A stretch of 64,000 bases of DNA, from NCBI GenBank assembly GCA_030645355.1, contig JAUSNJ010000118.1, positions 41,855 through 105,854 on the forward strand, read 5' to 3'. The DNA is from Rhodoferax sp. Its GTDB lineage: Bacteria > Pseudomonadota > Gammaproteobacteria > Burkholderiales > Burkholderiaceae_C. This document shows positions 17,963-25,522 of this stretch, in pieces. The position numbers and the translations under genes were made by a program. The notes beneath the pieces were generated by a model. The model did not search any database. It saw only the letters and a program-made list of their open reading frames with translations, and was not told the origin of the DNA. Each line of letters opens with the position of its first letter. Position 1 is the stretch's first letter.

Positions 17963-19222
17963 ATGGCCGTCTGGACACTAGGCATCAACCACACCACTGC
18001 ACCGCTGGATTTGCGCGGGCGGTTTGCGTTCGCCATGGACCAGATAGAGCCCCAGTTGCGGGGTCTGCGCCAAGCCTTGCACCGCATGCCCGAAGCGGCG
18101 ATCGTGTCCACCTGCAACCGCACCGAGATCTATTGCGCCGCAGAAGAAACAGAGCTCGAACCCACGCTGGGCTGGCTGGCCCACTCGGCCGGCATATCCC
18201 CTGAGGCACTACGCTCCCACACCTACAGCCTGCAGAACGACCAGGCAGCGCGCCACGCCTTTCGCGTCGCCAGCGGGCTGGACTCCATGGTACTGGGCGA
18301 ACCGCAAATCCTGGGTCAGTTGAAAGATGCCGTGCGTGCCGCCGAGGCAGCTGGCGCCTTGGGCACCACGCTGTCGCAGCTGTTCCAGCGCTCGTTTGCC
18401 GTGGCCAAAGAGGTGCGCACCTCCACCGAAATCGGCGCCCACTCGATCAGCATGGCCGCCGCTGCCGTGCGCCTGGCGGGCAACCTGTTTGAAGACCTGG
18501 GCCGGGTCAATGTCCTGTTTGTGGGCGCCGGTGAAATGATCGAACTGTGCGCCACGCACTTTGCAGCGAAGACGCCGAAGTCGATTGCCATTGCCAACCG
18601 CACCCTGGAGCGCGGCGAAAAGCTGGCCTCGCGTTTTGGCGGCGAGGTGATGCGCCTGGGTGATCTGCCCGACCGCCTGCATGAGTTTGATGCGGTCATC
18701 AGCTGCACCGCCAGCACCCTGCCCATCATTGGACTGGGTGCCGTTGAACGAGCCCTGAAGAAGCGCCGCCGCCGCCCCATGTTCATGGTCGATCTGGCCG
18801 TGCCGCGGGATATCGAGGTCGAGGTCAAGTCCCTGGAAGACGTATACCTCTATACGGTCGACGACCTGGCCGGTGTGGTGCAGACCGCGCAGGCCAGCCG
18901 CCAGGCTGCAGTGGCCCAGGCCGAAGCTATCGTCGACGCCGGGGTTCAGAGCTTCATGCACTGGATCGACCAGCGCAGCTCGGTCCCGCTGATCCAGCAA
19001 CTCAATGCCCAGGCAGACGCATGGCGCGCCACGGAGTTGGCCCGCGCCCGCAAGCTGCTGGCCAAGGGCGAGCCGGTGGACGCGGTGCTGGAGGCGCTGT
19101 CCAAGGGTCTGACCCAAAAAATGCTGCACGGCGCCATGGCCGAGCTGCATGCGGGCGATGCCCAGGCCCGAGAGCGTGCAGGCACCGCGATCTCGCACTT
19201 CTTCTTGCGCAACAGCCGTTAG
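17963..19222 (+). CDS. hemA: Glutamyl-tRNA reductase
   Basis: A 419-aa enzyme that makes glutamate-1-semialdehyde from glutamyl-tRNA(Glu) with NADPH, the first committed step of C5-pathway tetrapyrrole synthesis. The catalytic cysteine is Cys51 in [28 protein letters not shown] is the family signature. The NADPH-binding loop is [16 protein letters not shown], and a C-terminal dimerisation helix follows. Start chosen at [20 protein letters not shown], the family N-terminus. It is followed by prfA and prmC, the usual hemA-prfA-prmC order. Confidence 0.96.
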   Translation: MAVWTLGINHTTAPLDLRGRFAFAMDQIEPQLRGLRQALHRMPEAAIVSTCNRTEIYCAAEETELEPTLGWLAHSAGISPEALRSHTYSLQNDQAARHAFRVASGLDSMVLGEPQILGQLKDAVRAAEAAGALGTTLSQLFQRSFAVAKEVRTSTEIGAHSISMAAAAVRLAGNLFEDLGRVNVLFVGAGEMIELCATHFAAKTPKSIAIANRTLERGEKLASRFGGEVMRLGDLPDRLHEFDAVISCTASTLPIIGLGAVERALKKRRRRPMFMVDLAVPRDIEVEVKSLEDVYLYTVDDLAGVVQTAQASRQAAVAQAEAIVDAGVQSFMHWIDQRSSVPLIQQLNAQADAWRATELARARKLLAKGEPVDAVLEALSKGLTQKMLHGAMAELHAGDAQARERAGTAISHFFLRNSR

Positions 19223-19238
19223 CTTCGCTAGCCACCCA

Positions 19239-19279
19239 CTCTCCCCCAACCCCTCTCCCCCAGGGGACGAGAGGGGAGC
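19239..19279. repeat. CCCTCTCCCC/GGGGAGAGGG-type palindrome after hemA
   Basis: Two CTCTCCCCC runs are followed by GGGGACGAGAGGGGAGC, giving an imperfect hairpin in the hemA-prfA gap. T-rich sequence (TTTTGTTTTTT) comes shortly after, so it may also weaken read-through. It looks like a C-rich intergenic palindrome common in proteobacteria; no second copy was seen here. Confidence 0.45.
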
Positions 19280-19357
19280 TAACAGCCACATTTTGTTTTT
19301 TCGCTTCGGCCAGGGCCTTACGGTCGTCGCGTTACTCGTCATCCAGATTGAATGCCC

Positions 19358-20455
19358 ATGAAAACTTTTTTCCGTCAACAACTAGCCCGCTACACCGACC
19401 GTCAGGCCGAGCTGGAGTTCCTGTTGTCCCGCGAGGACATCATGAAGGACATGGAACAGTTCCTCAAACTCTCGCGCGAACATACCGACGTGGCCGCCGT
19501 GGCCAGCCGCTGGGCCCGCTACCAGCAGCGCGAGGCCGATCTGGCTGGCGCCCAGGACATGCTCTCAGACCCCGACATGGCGGAGATGGCCGAGGAAGAA
19601 ATCGCCGGCGCCACGGTCGAACTGACCCAGCTCGAAGGTGAACTGCAGCGCATGCTGCTGCCCAAGGACCCCGACGACGCCCGCCCCGCGTTTGTAGAAA
19701 TCCGCGCTGGCACCGGTGGCGACGAGTCGGCGCTGTTTGCCGGTGACTTGCTGCGCATGTACACCCGCTACGCCGATCGCTGCGGCTGGAAGACCGAGAT
19801 CGTCAGCGAGTCCCCCAGCGAACTGGGTGGCTACAAGGAAGTGGTGGTGCGCATGGAAGGCTTTCACAACGGCACCGGCGCCTACGGCGCGCTCAAGTTT
19901 GAGTCTGGCGGCCACCGCGTGCAGCGCGTGCCGGCTACCGAGACGCAGGGCCGCATCCACACCAGCGCCTGCACGATTGCCGTGCTGGCCGAGCAGGACG
20001 AGGCCGAGGCCATCAAGATCAACCCGTCGGACTTGCGCATCGACACCTACCGTGCCAGCGGCGCCGGCGGACAGCACATCAACAAGACCGACTCGGCCGT
20101 GCGCATCACCCACATCCCCACCGGCATCGTCGCCGAATGCCAGGATGGGCGCAGCCAGCACAGCAACAAGGCCCAGGCCCTAAAAGTGCTGACCGCCCGC
20201 ATCCACGAAAAGGACCGCAGCGAGCGCGCCGCCAAGGATGCCGCCGAGCGCAAGAGCCTGGTGGGCAGTGGCGACCGCAGTGACCGCATCCGCACCTACA
20301 ACTTCCCGCAGGGACGCCTCACCGACCACCGCATCAACCTGACGCTGTACAAGCTGCTGCAGATCATGGAGGGCGATCTGGACGATGTGGTGCAAGCCCT
20401 GCAAGCCTACGAGGCGGCCGAGCAGCTGGCGGCGCTGGAACTCGGAATGGTCTAG
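19358..20455 (+). CDS. prfA: Peptide chain release factor 1
   Basis: A 365-aa class I release factor that ends translation at UAA/UAG. The catalytic GGQ lies in [17 protein letters not shown] (about residues 236-238) and is the site methylated by PrmC, encoded next door. [18 protein letters not shown] and [11 protein letters not shown] follow the RF1 pattern. Start chosen at [20 protein letters not shown], in line with family N-termini; an ATG two codons earlier (19352) is also possible. There is no clear ribosome site for either. Confidence 0.96.
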   Translation: MKTFFRQQLARYTDRQAELEFLLSREDIMKDMEQFLKLSREHTDVAAVASRWARYQQREADLAGAQDMLSDPDMAEMAEEEIAGATVELTQLEGELQRMLLPKDPDDARPAFVEIRAGTGGDESALFAGDLLRMYTRYADRCGWKTEIVSESPSELGGYKEVVVRMEGFHNGTGAYGALKFESGGHRVQRVPATETQGRIHTSACTIAVLAEQDEAEAIKINPSDLRIDTYRASGAGGQHINKTDSAVRITHIPTGIVAECQDGRSQHSNKAQALKVLTARIHEKDRSERAAKDAAERKSLVGSGDRSDRIRTYNFPQGRLTDHRINLTLYKLLQIMEGDLDDVVQALQAYEAAEQLAALELGMV

Positions 20456-20460
20456 CCATT

Positions 20461-20516
20461 GAGGCCACCAGCCCTCGTCGATACTGCGTAGTTAGCTACC
20501 AATTCAATAGCAAATG
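20461..20516. repeat. AGCCCTCGT repeat ending at the prmC start codon
   Basis: Reference copy of the family: GAGGCCACCAGCCCTCGT, then ATACTGCGTAGTTAGCTACC, then AATTCAATAGCAAATG. The last three bases are the prmC ATG. The 3' part can form a GCTA...TAGC hairpin. Other copies: 9995, 17738, 21385, 25433, 29635, 39691, 58156, 60456 and 63208. Confidence 0.75.
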
Positions 20517-21380
20517 GGAACGCCGCAAACACCCTCCACCATCGCCCAGGCCATAGGCTGGGCCCAGACCCAGGGCCTGGACCGGCTGGACGCACAGCTG
20601 CTGGTGCTGCACGCCGTGGGGCGCGCCGATGTCGAGCGCGCCTGGCTGCTGGCGCACGACACGGACGCCCTGCCCGACGCCGCCCACGCCACACTGCAAG
20701 CCACCGTACGCCGCCGCGCCACGGGCGAACCGCTGGCGTACATCACGGGTCGCAAGGCTTTCTACGGATTGGACCTGCAGGTGGATGCCCGCGTGCTGGT
20801 GCCCCGCCCCGACACCGAAACGCTGGTGGACTGGGCGCTGGAGCTGCTGGGCAGCGCGCCCGCCAGCGTGCTCGACCTGGGTACGGGCAGCGGCGCCATC
20901 GCGCTGGCGCTGCAGCACAGCCACCCCGACCTGGACGTGCTGGCCATTGACTACAGCGCCGACGCACTGGCGGTGGCCCAGGCCAATGCCCATCGTCTGC
21001 ATCTCAGGGTACGGTTTGCACAAGGCAGCTGGCTGGACGGCGTGCAGGGGCGATTTGACCTTATCGTCTCCAACCCGCCCTATATTGCCGCGCAAGACCC
21101 GCACCTGGCCGCGCTGACCCACGAGCCCCTGCAGGCACTGGCCAGCGGCGACCACGGACTGGACGACATCCGCACCATCATTGCACAGGCGGGCCGCCAT
21201 CTGCAGCCCGGTGGTTGGCTGCTGATGGAACACGGCTACGACCAGGCCGCTGCCGTGCGCACGCTGCTGGTGGAGGCGGGCTTTGCGGATGCGCAATCCC
21301 GGCGCGACCTGGCCGGCATTGAGCGCTGTAGTGGCGCGCGCTGGTCGAAGTTCTCCGCCCGAACCAAACCTTGTGTATGA
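20514..21380 (+). CDS. prmC: Release factor glutamine N5-methyltransferase PrmC (HemK)
   Basis: A 288-aa SAM methyltransferase that methylates the GGQ glutamine of release factors. The N-terminal helical domain has DAQLLVLHAVG and RATGEPLAYITGRKAFYG. The SAM loop is VLDLGTGSGAIALALQ. The catalytic NPPY is in IVSNPPYIAAQDPHL (about residue 187). It lies just after prfA, its substrate gene. The start codon is supplied by the 3' end of a dispersed repeat, so there is no Shine-Dalgarno sequence. Confidence 0.94.
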   Translation: MGTPQTPSTIAQAIGWAQTQGLDRLDAQLLVLHAVGRADVERAWLLAHDTDALPDAAHATLQATVRRRATGEPLAYITGRKAFYGLDLQVDARVLVPRPDTETLVDWALELLGSAPASVLDLGTGSGAIALALQHSHPDLDVLAIDYSADALAVAQANAHRLHLRVRFAQGSWLDGVQGRFDLIVSNPPYIAAQDPHLAALTHEPLQALASGDHGLDDIRTIIAQAGRHLQPGGWLLMEHGYDQAAAVRTLLVEAGFADAQSRRDLAGIERCSGARWSKFSARTKPCV

Positions 21381-21384
21381 AATA

Positions 21385-21436
21385 GGTCTCCAGCCCTCGT
21401 AAAATATACGTAACCAGCTATTATTTTGGTAGCAGA
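21385..21436. repeat. AGCCCTCGT repeat upstream of the phnA-like gene
   Basis: GGTCTCCAGCCCTCGTAAAA, TATACGTAACCAGCTATT and TTTTGGTAGCAG match the family; the terminal hairpin is weaker. The copy ends 15 bp before the ATG of the next gene. Confidence 0.65.
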
Positions 21437-21451
21437 TATCATTTCATCACT

Positions 21452-21796
21452 ATGTCCAACACCACCCCTGCCTGCCCCCAGTGCAACCTGGAAAACACCT
21501 ACCCCGATGGCACCAACTTCGTCTGCGCCGACTGCGGCTTTGAGTGGCCGATGGCGCCCGCCACTGCCGCCGATGACGATGCCGACGCTGTCGTCAAGGA
21601 CTCCAATGGTCAGGTGCTGCAGGACGGCGATGCCGTGGTGCTGATCAAGGACCTGAAGGTCAAGGGTTCGTCCACGGTGCTGAAGATGGGCACCAAGGTC
21701 AAGAGCATCCGCCTGGTGGGCGGCGACCACGAGGTGGATTGCAAGATGGATGGCGGCAGTTTCATGCTCAAGGCCTGTTTCCTGAAAAAGGCCTGA
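21452..21796 (+). CDS. PhnA/YjdM family zinc-ribbon protein
   Basis: A 114-aa protein. The N-terminal zinc ribbon has CPQCNLENTYPDG and FVCADCGFEW (CxxC...CxxC). The PhnA core follows: VVKDSNGQVLQDGDAVVLI, KDLKVKGSSTVLKMGTKV and GDHEVDCKMDGG. The family is named for a link to phosphonate genes in E. coli, but no phosphonate genes lie here and the true role is unknown. A dispersed repeat precedes it, and a small membrane-protein gene starts 6 bp after it. Confidence 0.92.
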   Translation: MSNTTPACPQCNLENTYPDGTNFVCADCGFEWPMAPATAADDDADAVVKDSNGQVLQDGDAVVLIKDLKVKGSSTVLKMGTKVKSIRLVGGDHEVDCKMDGGSFMLKACFLKKA

Positions 21797-21802
21797 ATTT
21801 TC

Positions 21803-22096
21803 GTGAACCCGCAAAAAGCCCACTGGCTCCTGCTGGTCCTGGTCAACATCCCGGTCTATCTGGGCCTGGGACGGCTGATCTTCAAGGACTGGGATGGCTT
21901 TCTGGAGGCACTGCGCCTGTGGTCCAACGCCGACTGGTGGTTCACGCTGGAGACGCAATGGCGCATAGACCGCTGGGACACCAGCCGTCTGCCGGTTTTC
22001 GTATTGTTGTGCGTGGCGATCCCGGTTCTGGAACACCTGATGTTTGGCAAGACCCAAGTCGTCAAACCGGCCGCGCAGATGGTCGGGTTGCTGTGA
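21803..22096 (+). CDS. Small hypothetical membrane protein
   Basis: A 97-aa protein with a GTG start. Two hydrophobic segments (HWLLLVLVNIPVYLGLGRLIF and LPVFVLLCVAIPVLEHLMFG) flank a Trp-rich middle (SNADWWFTLETQW). It lies 6 bp after the PhnA-like gene and is probably co-transcribed with it. Convergent with the GspE-like gene. No family recognised; a conserved hypothetical inner-membrane protein is likely. Confidence 0.65.
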   Translation: MNPQKAHWLLLVLVNIPVYLGLGRLIFKDWDGFLEALRLWSNADWWFTLETQWRIDRWDTSRLPVFVLLCVAIPVLEHLMFGKTQVVKPAAQMVGLL

Positions 22097-22105
22097 GGCG
22101 CGGAC

Positions 22106-24013
22106 TTACATGCAGGCCCGGTAGATTTCGGCCAGCGATACGGCGCCGGTTCGGGCCAGTTTGATGCCGTTGGCGGGCAGGCTGTGCATGCGGCTGGCCA
22201 GGGCGCTGTCGCGGTACACGTCGGCTGACACGCCTATGTCCACCGTCTCCGCCAACTGTTTGTCCATGACCAGCAGTTCATAAATAGCCTGGCGGCCGGA
22301 GAAACCTGTACCGTGGCAGCGGTCGCAGCCGGCGCCGCGCCAGAACACCTCATCGGGTCCCAGATCCAGATTGGTCCGCATCAGCGTGTCCACGGGCTCA
22401 ATTTCACGGCAATGCGGGCAGTTGGTCCGCACCAGGCGCTGGGCCAGCACGCCGATCACCGCGGAGCGGATCAGATACGGTTCGACCCCCATTTCGATCA
22501 ACCGCACCAGCGCACTGGGCGCGTCATTGGTGTGCAGCGTGCTGAACACCAGGTGGCCGGTGAGTGCACTTTCCACCGCGATCTTGGCGGTCTCAAAATC
22601 GCGCATCTCGCCAATCAGGATCACGTCGGGGTCGTGGCGCAGGATGTGACGCAGCGCCCTGGGGAAGGTGAAGTCGATGACCGGGTTGACCTGGATCTGG
22701 ATCACGTTGTCCAGCTCGTACTCGATCGGGTCTTCCACGGTGATGATGTTGACATTCTGGCGCACCACCTCCTGCAGCGCGGCGTATAGCGTGGTGGTCT
22801 TGCCTGAGCCAGTGGGGCCGGTCACCAGCACGATGCCCATGCTGCGCCTCAGCAGGTCACGCAGCCGGGCCAGATCGGAAGCCTCGAAGCCGATGGCGTC
22901 CAGGCTGCGCATGTCGGCCGTGCGGGCCAGCACGCGGATCACCACACTCTCGCCGAACTGCGAGGGAATGATGGAAATCCGCAAGTCAATGCCGGCGCCG
23001 TTCTCGCTGATGCGGATGCGCCCGTCCTGCGGCAGGCGGTGCTCCGAGCTGTTCATGCTGGCCAGAATCTTGATGCGTCCCACCACGGGGGGCAGCAGCG
23101 CGCGGCGCAAGCGCCGCACCGGCACCAGCGTGCCATTGATGCGGTACAGCACCTCAAAGGTCTTCTGACCGGGGCGGATGTGAATGTCCGAAGCCCGCCG
23201 GCTCACCGCGTCGGACAACAGGGTGCTGACCAGGCGCACGATGGGCGCCTGGCGGGCCAGGGTCTCGGCCTCGCTCCAGACCCGCATTTCCTCTTCTTCG
23301 CTGCCGGTTTCGATTTCGCTGATCGCCAGCGACTCCAGGTCACCCGAATCGCTGTGCATCGCGTAACAGCGCGCAATGGCGTGCTGGATGTCATCCTTCG
23401 TTGCCAGTACGGCGACCACGCGGCACTGGGTGACAAATCGAATCAAATGCTGGTGTTCCGCATCCATGGGCTCGGCCATGGCGACCATCAATACATCGCC
23501 CTCGCGCAGTAGGGGCAGTACATTGAGACGGTTCGCCATGTCCGCGGGCAGTGTTTCCACGGCGTGACTCTGCGGCTCGAACTCCATCAACTCCGCGACG
23601 GGCACATGGTTGAGAACGCCCGCCACCAACAGCGCCTGACTGACCGCATGCTGGCTGTGCCCGGCCTTGGACAATTGCACCATCAGGCGGGCTGCCATCT
23701 CTGCTGAATCGTCCATCGGATGCAAGGTTCTCGCGCGGAAAGCTTCCACCAGACATTCATGGCCCGCGCTTTTCTCCAGCGGGCCTGTGCTTTCCAGCGG
23801 CAACACGCGAAAAATCCCTTGTTGCAACAAGCTCTGCAATTGGTCCAGGTCGCGTACGACGCCCATTTGCTGGGGAGAGAAGACCGCATCGCTGCCATCC
23901 AGCGGAACCGGAGCCGTGCTCTGGCTGGGCCATTCACCCGTGTGCCCCGCACGGCGAGAAAAGTCGTCGCCCAACAAGACGTCGTGGGGTAGCTCGATAT
24001 CAGGGTCGGTCAT
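22106..24013 (-). CDS. Orphan GspE/PulE-type secretion ATPase
   Basis: A 635-aa type II/IV secretion ATPase. The N-terminal part resembles an MshEN/GspE-N domain (SKAGHSQHAVSQALLVAGVL, LNVLPLLREGDVLMVAMAEP). The ATPase core has GPTGSGKTTTLYAALQEVV (Walker A), the Asp box DPIEYELDN, DPDVILIGEMRDFETAKIA (Walker B) and HLVFSTLHTNDAPSALVRL. A zinc tetracysteine is seen as CPHCRE...CDRCHGTG. Start set at MTDPDIELPHD. There are no other type II genes nearby, and the window's pilB is a different gene at 34250. A perfect FNR-type site lies 59 bp upstream. Confidence 0.9.
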   Translation of the reverse strand: MTDPDIELPHDVLLGDDFSRRAGHTGEWPSQSTAPVPLDGSDAVFSPQQMGVVRDLDQLQSLLQQGIFRVLPLESTGPLEKSAGHECLVEAFRARTLHPMDDSAEMAARLMVQLSKAGHSQHAVSQALLVAGVLNHVPVAELMEFEPQSHAVETLPADMANRLNVLPLLREGDVLMVAMAEPMDAEHQHLIRFVTQCRVVAVLATKDDIQHAIARCYAMHSDSGDLESLAISEIETGSEEEEMRVWSEAETLARQAPIVRLVSTLLSDAVSRRASDIHIRPGQKTFEVLYRINGTLVPVRRLRRALLPPVVGRIKILASMNSSEHRLPQDGRIRISENGAGIDLRISIIPSQFGESVVIRVLARTADMRSLDAIGFEASDLARLRDLLRRSMGIVLVTGPTGSGKTTTLYAALQEVVRQNVNIITVEDPIEYELDNVIQIQVNPVIDFTFPRALRHILRHDPDVILIGEMRDFETAKIAVESALTGHLVFSTLHTNDAPSALVRLIEMGVEPYLIRSAVIGVLAQRLVRTNCPHCREIEPVDTLMRTNLDLGPDEVFWRGAGCDRCHGTGFSGRQAIYELLVMDKQLAETVDIGVSADVYRDSALASRMHSLPANGIKLARTGAVSLAEIYRACM

Positions 24014-24071
24014 GGTGGCAGGTCCGAAGAAACCAATAATCTCATGCTCGCACCGAAGCCGCCAGTGCTGC

Positions 24072-24085
24072 TTGATTTGTATCAA
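24072..24085. promoter_or_regulatory. FNR/ANR-type binding site
   Basis: TTGATTTGTATCAA matches the FNR/ANR consensus TTGAT-N4-ATCAA at all ten fixed positions; the palindrome extends one more pair to CTTGAT...ATCAAG. It lies in the 180-bp divergent region, 59 bp before the GspE-like ATG and about 108 bp before the grxD ATG. Oxygen-responsive control is inferred. Confidence 0.65.
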
Positions 24086-24193
24086 GCAATCGCCTCTGCT
24101 CCCACTTAACCGCACCACCAACAGGGTCTGGGATAATGGCAGATTGGGTTAGCGCACTGGGCCGATTGGGCCCGATTACATGGAGTTTTTGCG

Positions 24194-24520
24194 ATGAGCG
24201 ACACACAGCAACGGATCGACGACTTGGTCAAACACAACGAGATTGTGCTTTTCATGAAAGGCACTGCCAGTTTTCCCCAGTGCGGCTTCTCGGGACGCGC
24301 CATCCAGATCCTCAAGGCCTGCGGCGTCGACCCCAAAGCAGTCAAGACCGTCAACGTGCTGGAAGACGACGAGATCCGCGCCGGCATCAAGGACTACAGC
24401 AACTGGCCCACCATTCCGCAGCTTTACGTCAAGGGCGAGTTCATCGGTGGTTCGGACATCATGATGGAGATGTACGAAAACGGTGAGTTACAGCAGGCAT
24501 TGGGTACTCCGGCGGCCTGA
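24194..24520 (+). CDS. grxD: Monothiol glutaredoxin GrxD
   Basis: A 108-aa monothiol glutaredoxin. The active site is CGFS (Cys30, within FPQCGFSGRAIQIL). VLEDDEIRAGIKDYSNWPTIPQLYVKGEFIGG carries the glutathione-binding WPTIPQ and GGSD blocks (shown here in two parts of the same stretch, residues about 57-88). These proteins bind 2Fe-2S clusters and pass them on in the cytoplasm. GGAG lies upstream of the ATG. Divergent from the GspE-like gene across the FNR-type site; the downstream region is repeat DNA. Confidence 0.96.
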   Translation: MSDTQQRIDDLVKHNEIVLFMKGTASFPQCGFSGRAIQILKACGVDPKAVKTVNVLEDDEIRAGIKDYSNWPTIPQLYVKGEFIGGSDIMMEMYENGELQQALGTPAA

Positions 24521-24576
24521 GTTTTCTTTCTGGGCGCAGGCCGCTCAACTGCAGCAGGCCCTATACTCGCACGCAA

Positions 24577-24664
24577 CAGGCACGGGGCGGGTGTTCTGCT
24601 CCGTGTCCCCCGCCCGCTGCGCGGGCTCCTCCTTGACCTGCGCAGAACACCCACCCCGTGCCTG
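24577..24664 (-). repeat. Structured inverted-repeat element A
   Basis: Arms 24577-24599 and 24642-24664 pair over 23 bp. The one non-Watson-Crick pair is U-G in a minus-strand RNA and C-A in a plus-strand RNA. Inside, read on the minus strand: a 15-nt junction GCAGGTCAAGGAGGA, a hairpin GCCCGC-GCA-GCGGGC, and a 12-nt junction GGGGGACACGGA. Element B at 24758-24838 has the same junctions with different helices. No convincing gene overlaps it. Confidence 0.7.
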
Positions 24665-24671
24665 ATGCTGG

Positions 24672-24703
24672 AGTGTTGAAGTGTTGAAGTGTTGAAGTGT
24701 TAG
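24672..24703. repeat. Four tandem 8-bp repeats
   Basis: Three perfect AGTGTTGA units and a fourth AGTGTTAG, directly after element A and before element B. No function is apparent. Confidence 0.8.
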
Positions 24704-24757
24704 ATAGTTTCGGTCTTGGTCGTCTTCGCAGGCACACCACTAAGCCACTCGGATCAG

Positions 24758-24838
24758 TTGGGCTGTGCGTTTTGCGTAGGTAAAGGAGGAGGCCATGCTT
24801 GCATGGCCGGGGGACACGAAGCAAAACGTGCATCCCAA
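24758..24838 (+). repeat. Structured inverted-repeat element B
   Basis: Arms 24758-24775 and 24821-24838 pair over 18 positions with one mismatch and two G-U pairs that exist only in a plus-strand RNA. Inside: a 15-nt junction GTAGGTAAAGGAGGA, a perfect hairpin GGCCATGC-TT-GCATGGCC, and a 12-nt junction GGGGGACACGAA. The junctions match element A at 13/15 and 11/12, while the helix sequences differ. The element sits between grxD and the lytic transglycosylase gene. Confidence 0.7.
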
Positions 24839-24871
24839 CGGCCCCCCCCAAAGGAAGTAGCGCCTAAAGAA

Positions 24872-25522
24872 TTACTTAGGCACAAACTCCCAAAGCCGCT
24901 TGTTGGCAAACACCGCGTCAGGGTACTGCGGTTTGCCCCGCGAGCCGTTGTAGCGCCCCAGCGCCAAAAACAGATCGCCTTTTTCACGGTCCAGGTAGTG
25001 CCGCAGGATGACGCAACCAAAACGCAAGTTGGTCTGCATATGGAACAGGCGGCCAGCGTCTCCATCACCAATGGCGCGGGTCCAGAACGGCATGACCTGC
25101 ATATAACCCCGGGCTCCAACCACCGACACGGCGTACTTGCGGAAATTGCTTTCCACCTGGATCAATCCCAGCACCAGGGACACGTCCAACCCTGCGCGCT
25201 TGCTTTCGTACCAGACGGTTTGCAGAAATTCCTTGCGGCTCTCCAGATCGGTCTTTTTCTTTTTCAACCGCTCGCTCATGGCTCCCAGCCAGCGCAGGTA
25301 GCGCAGGCGCGATTCGGTATCGGAAAACTCCGGAATGGGCGGCGCCGCGTTGCGCACGGCACTGCTGAGCGCCGTGCGCACCGAGTCAATCAGCGGTTCC
25401 TCGATTTGCGCGCCGGCCGAGGATTGCTCCTGAATAGATAGCAACCCAAGCCCTATCAACGAGGGCAACAGGCAGTTTCTTCGTGTAACGCGGGCGCCCA
25501 GCGGACCCGTGGCAGGCGTCAT
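24872..25522 (-). CDS. Lytic transglycosylase (SLT family 1)
   Basis: A 216-aa murein-cleaving enzyme. The SLT domain (about residues 105-205) has the catalytic glutamate in [13 protein letters not shown] (Glu124), then [27 protein letters not shown] and [12 protein letters not shown]. The N-terminal hydrophobic stretch ([16 protein letters not shown], about 14-29) looks like a signal sequence, so the protein should act in the periplasm. Its codons for about 19-31 lie in a dispersed repeat copy. The start overlaps the proS stop by 4 bp, suggesting coupled translation. Confidence 0.92.
   Translation of the reverse strand: MTPATGPLGARVTRRNCLLPSLIGLGLLSIQEQSSAGAQIEEPLIDSVRTALSSAVRNAAPPIPEFSDTESRLRYLRWLGAMSERLKKKKTDLESRKEFLQTVWYESKRAGLDVSLVLGLIQVESNFRKYAVSVVGARGYMQVMPFWTRAIGDGDAGRLFHMQTNLRFGCVILRHYLDREKGDLFLALGRYNGSRGKPQYPDAVFANKRLWEFVPK
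25433..25471. repeat. Diverged AGCCCTCGT repeat inside the transglycosylase signal sequence
   Basis: Minus strand reads GTTGCCCTCGTTGATAGGGC then TTGGGTTGCTATCTATTC. It follows the family order but with several changes, so this is one of the weaker copies. It encodes the hydrophobic [13 protein letters not shown] stretch. Confidence 0.45.

Noticed and set aside
24672..24703. CRISPR-like array
   Set aside because: The 8-bp units repeat directly without spacers and only four times, so this is a simple tandem repeat. No CRISPR or cas gene was seen anywhere in the window.
24561..24851. Small frame on the minus strand through element A giving a Gly/Ala-rich peptide (VFCAGQGGARAAGGGHGAE)
   Set aside because: Element B yields a similar peptide (AFCVGKGGGHACMAGGHEAK) in its own frame, but the similarity follows directly from the shared DNA junctions and paired arms. 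Stem covariation with strand-specific G-U pairs argues for RNA or repeat structure, not protein.
24795..24860. 21-codon frame starting at an ATG about 6 nt after GGAGGA inside element B
   Set aside because: It has an excellent apparent ribosome site, but the ATG lies within the inner hairpin and has no counterpart in element A, so coding is not supported.
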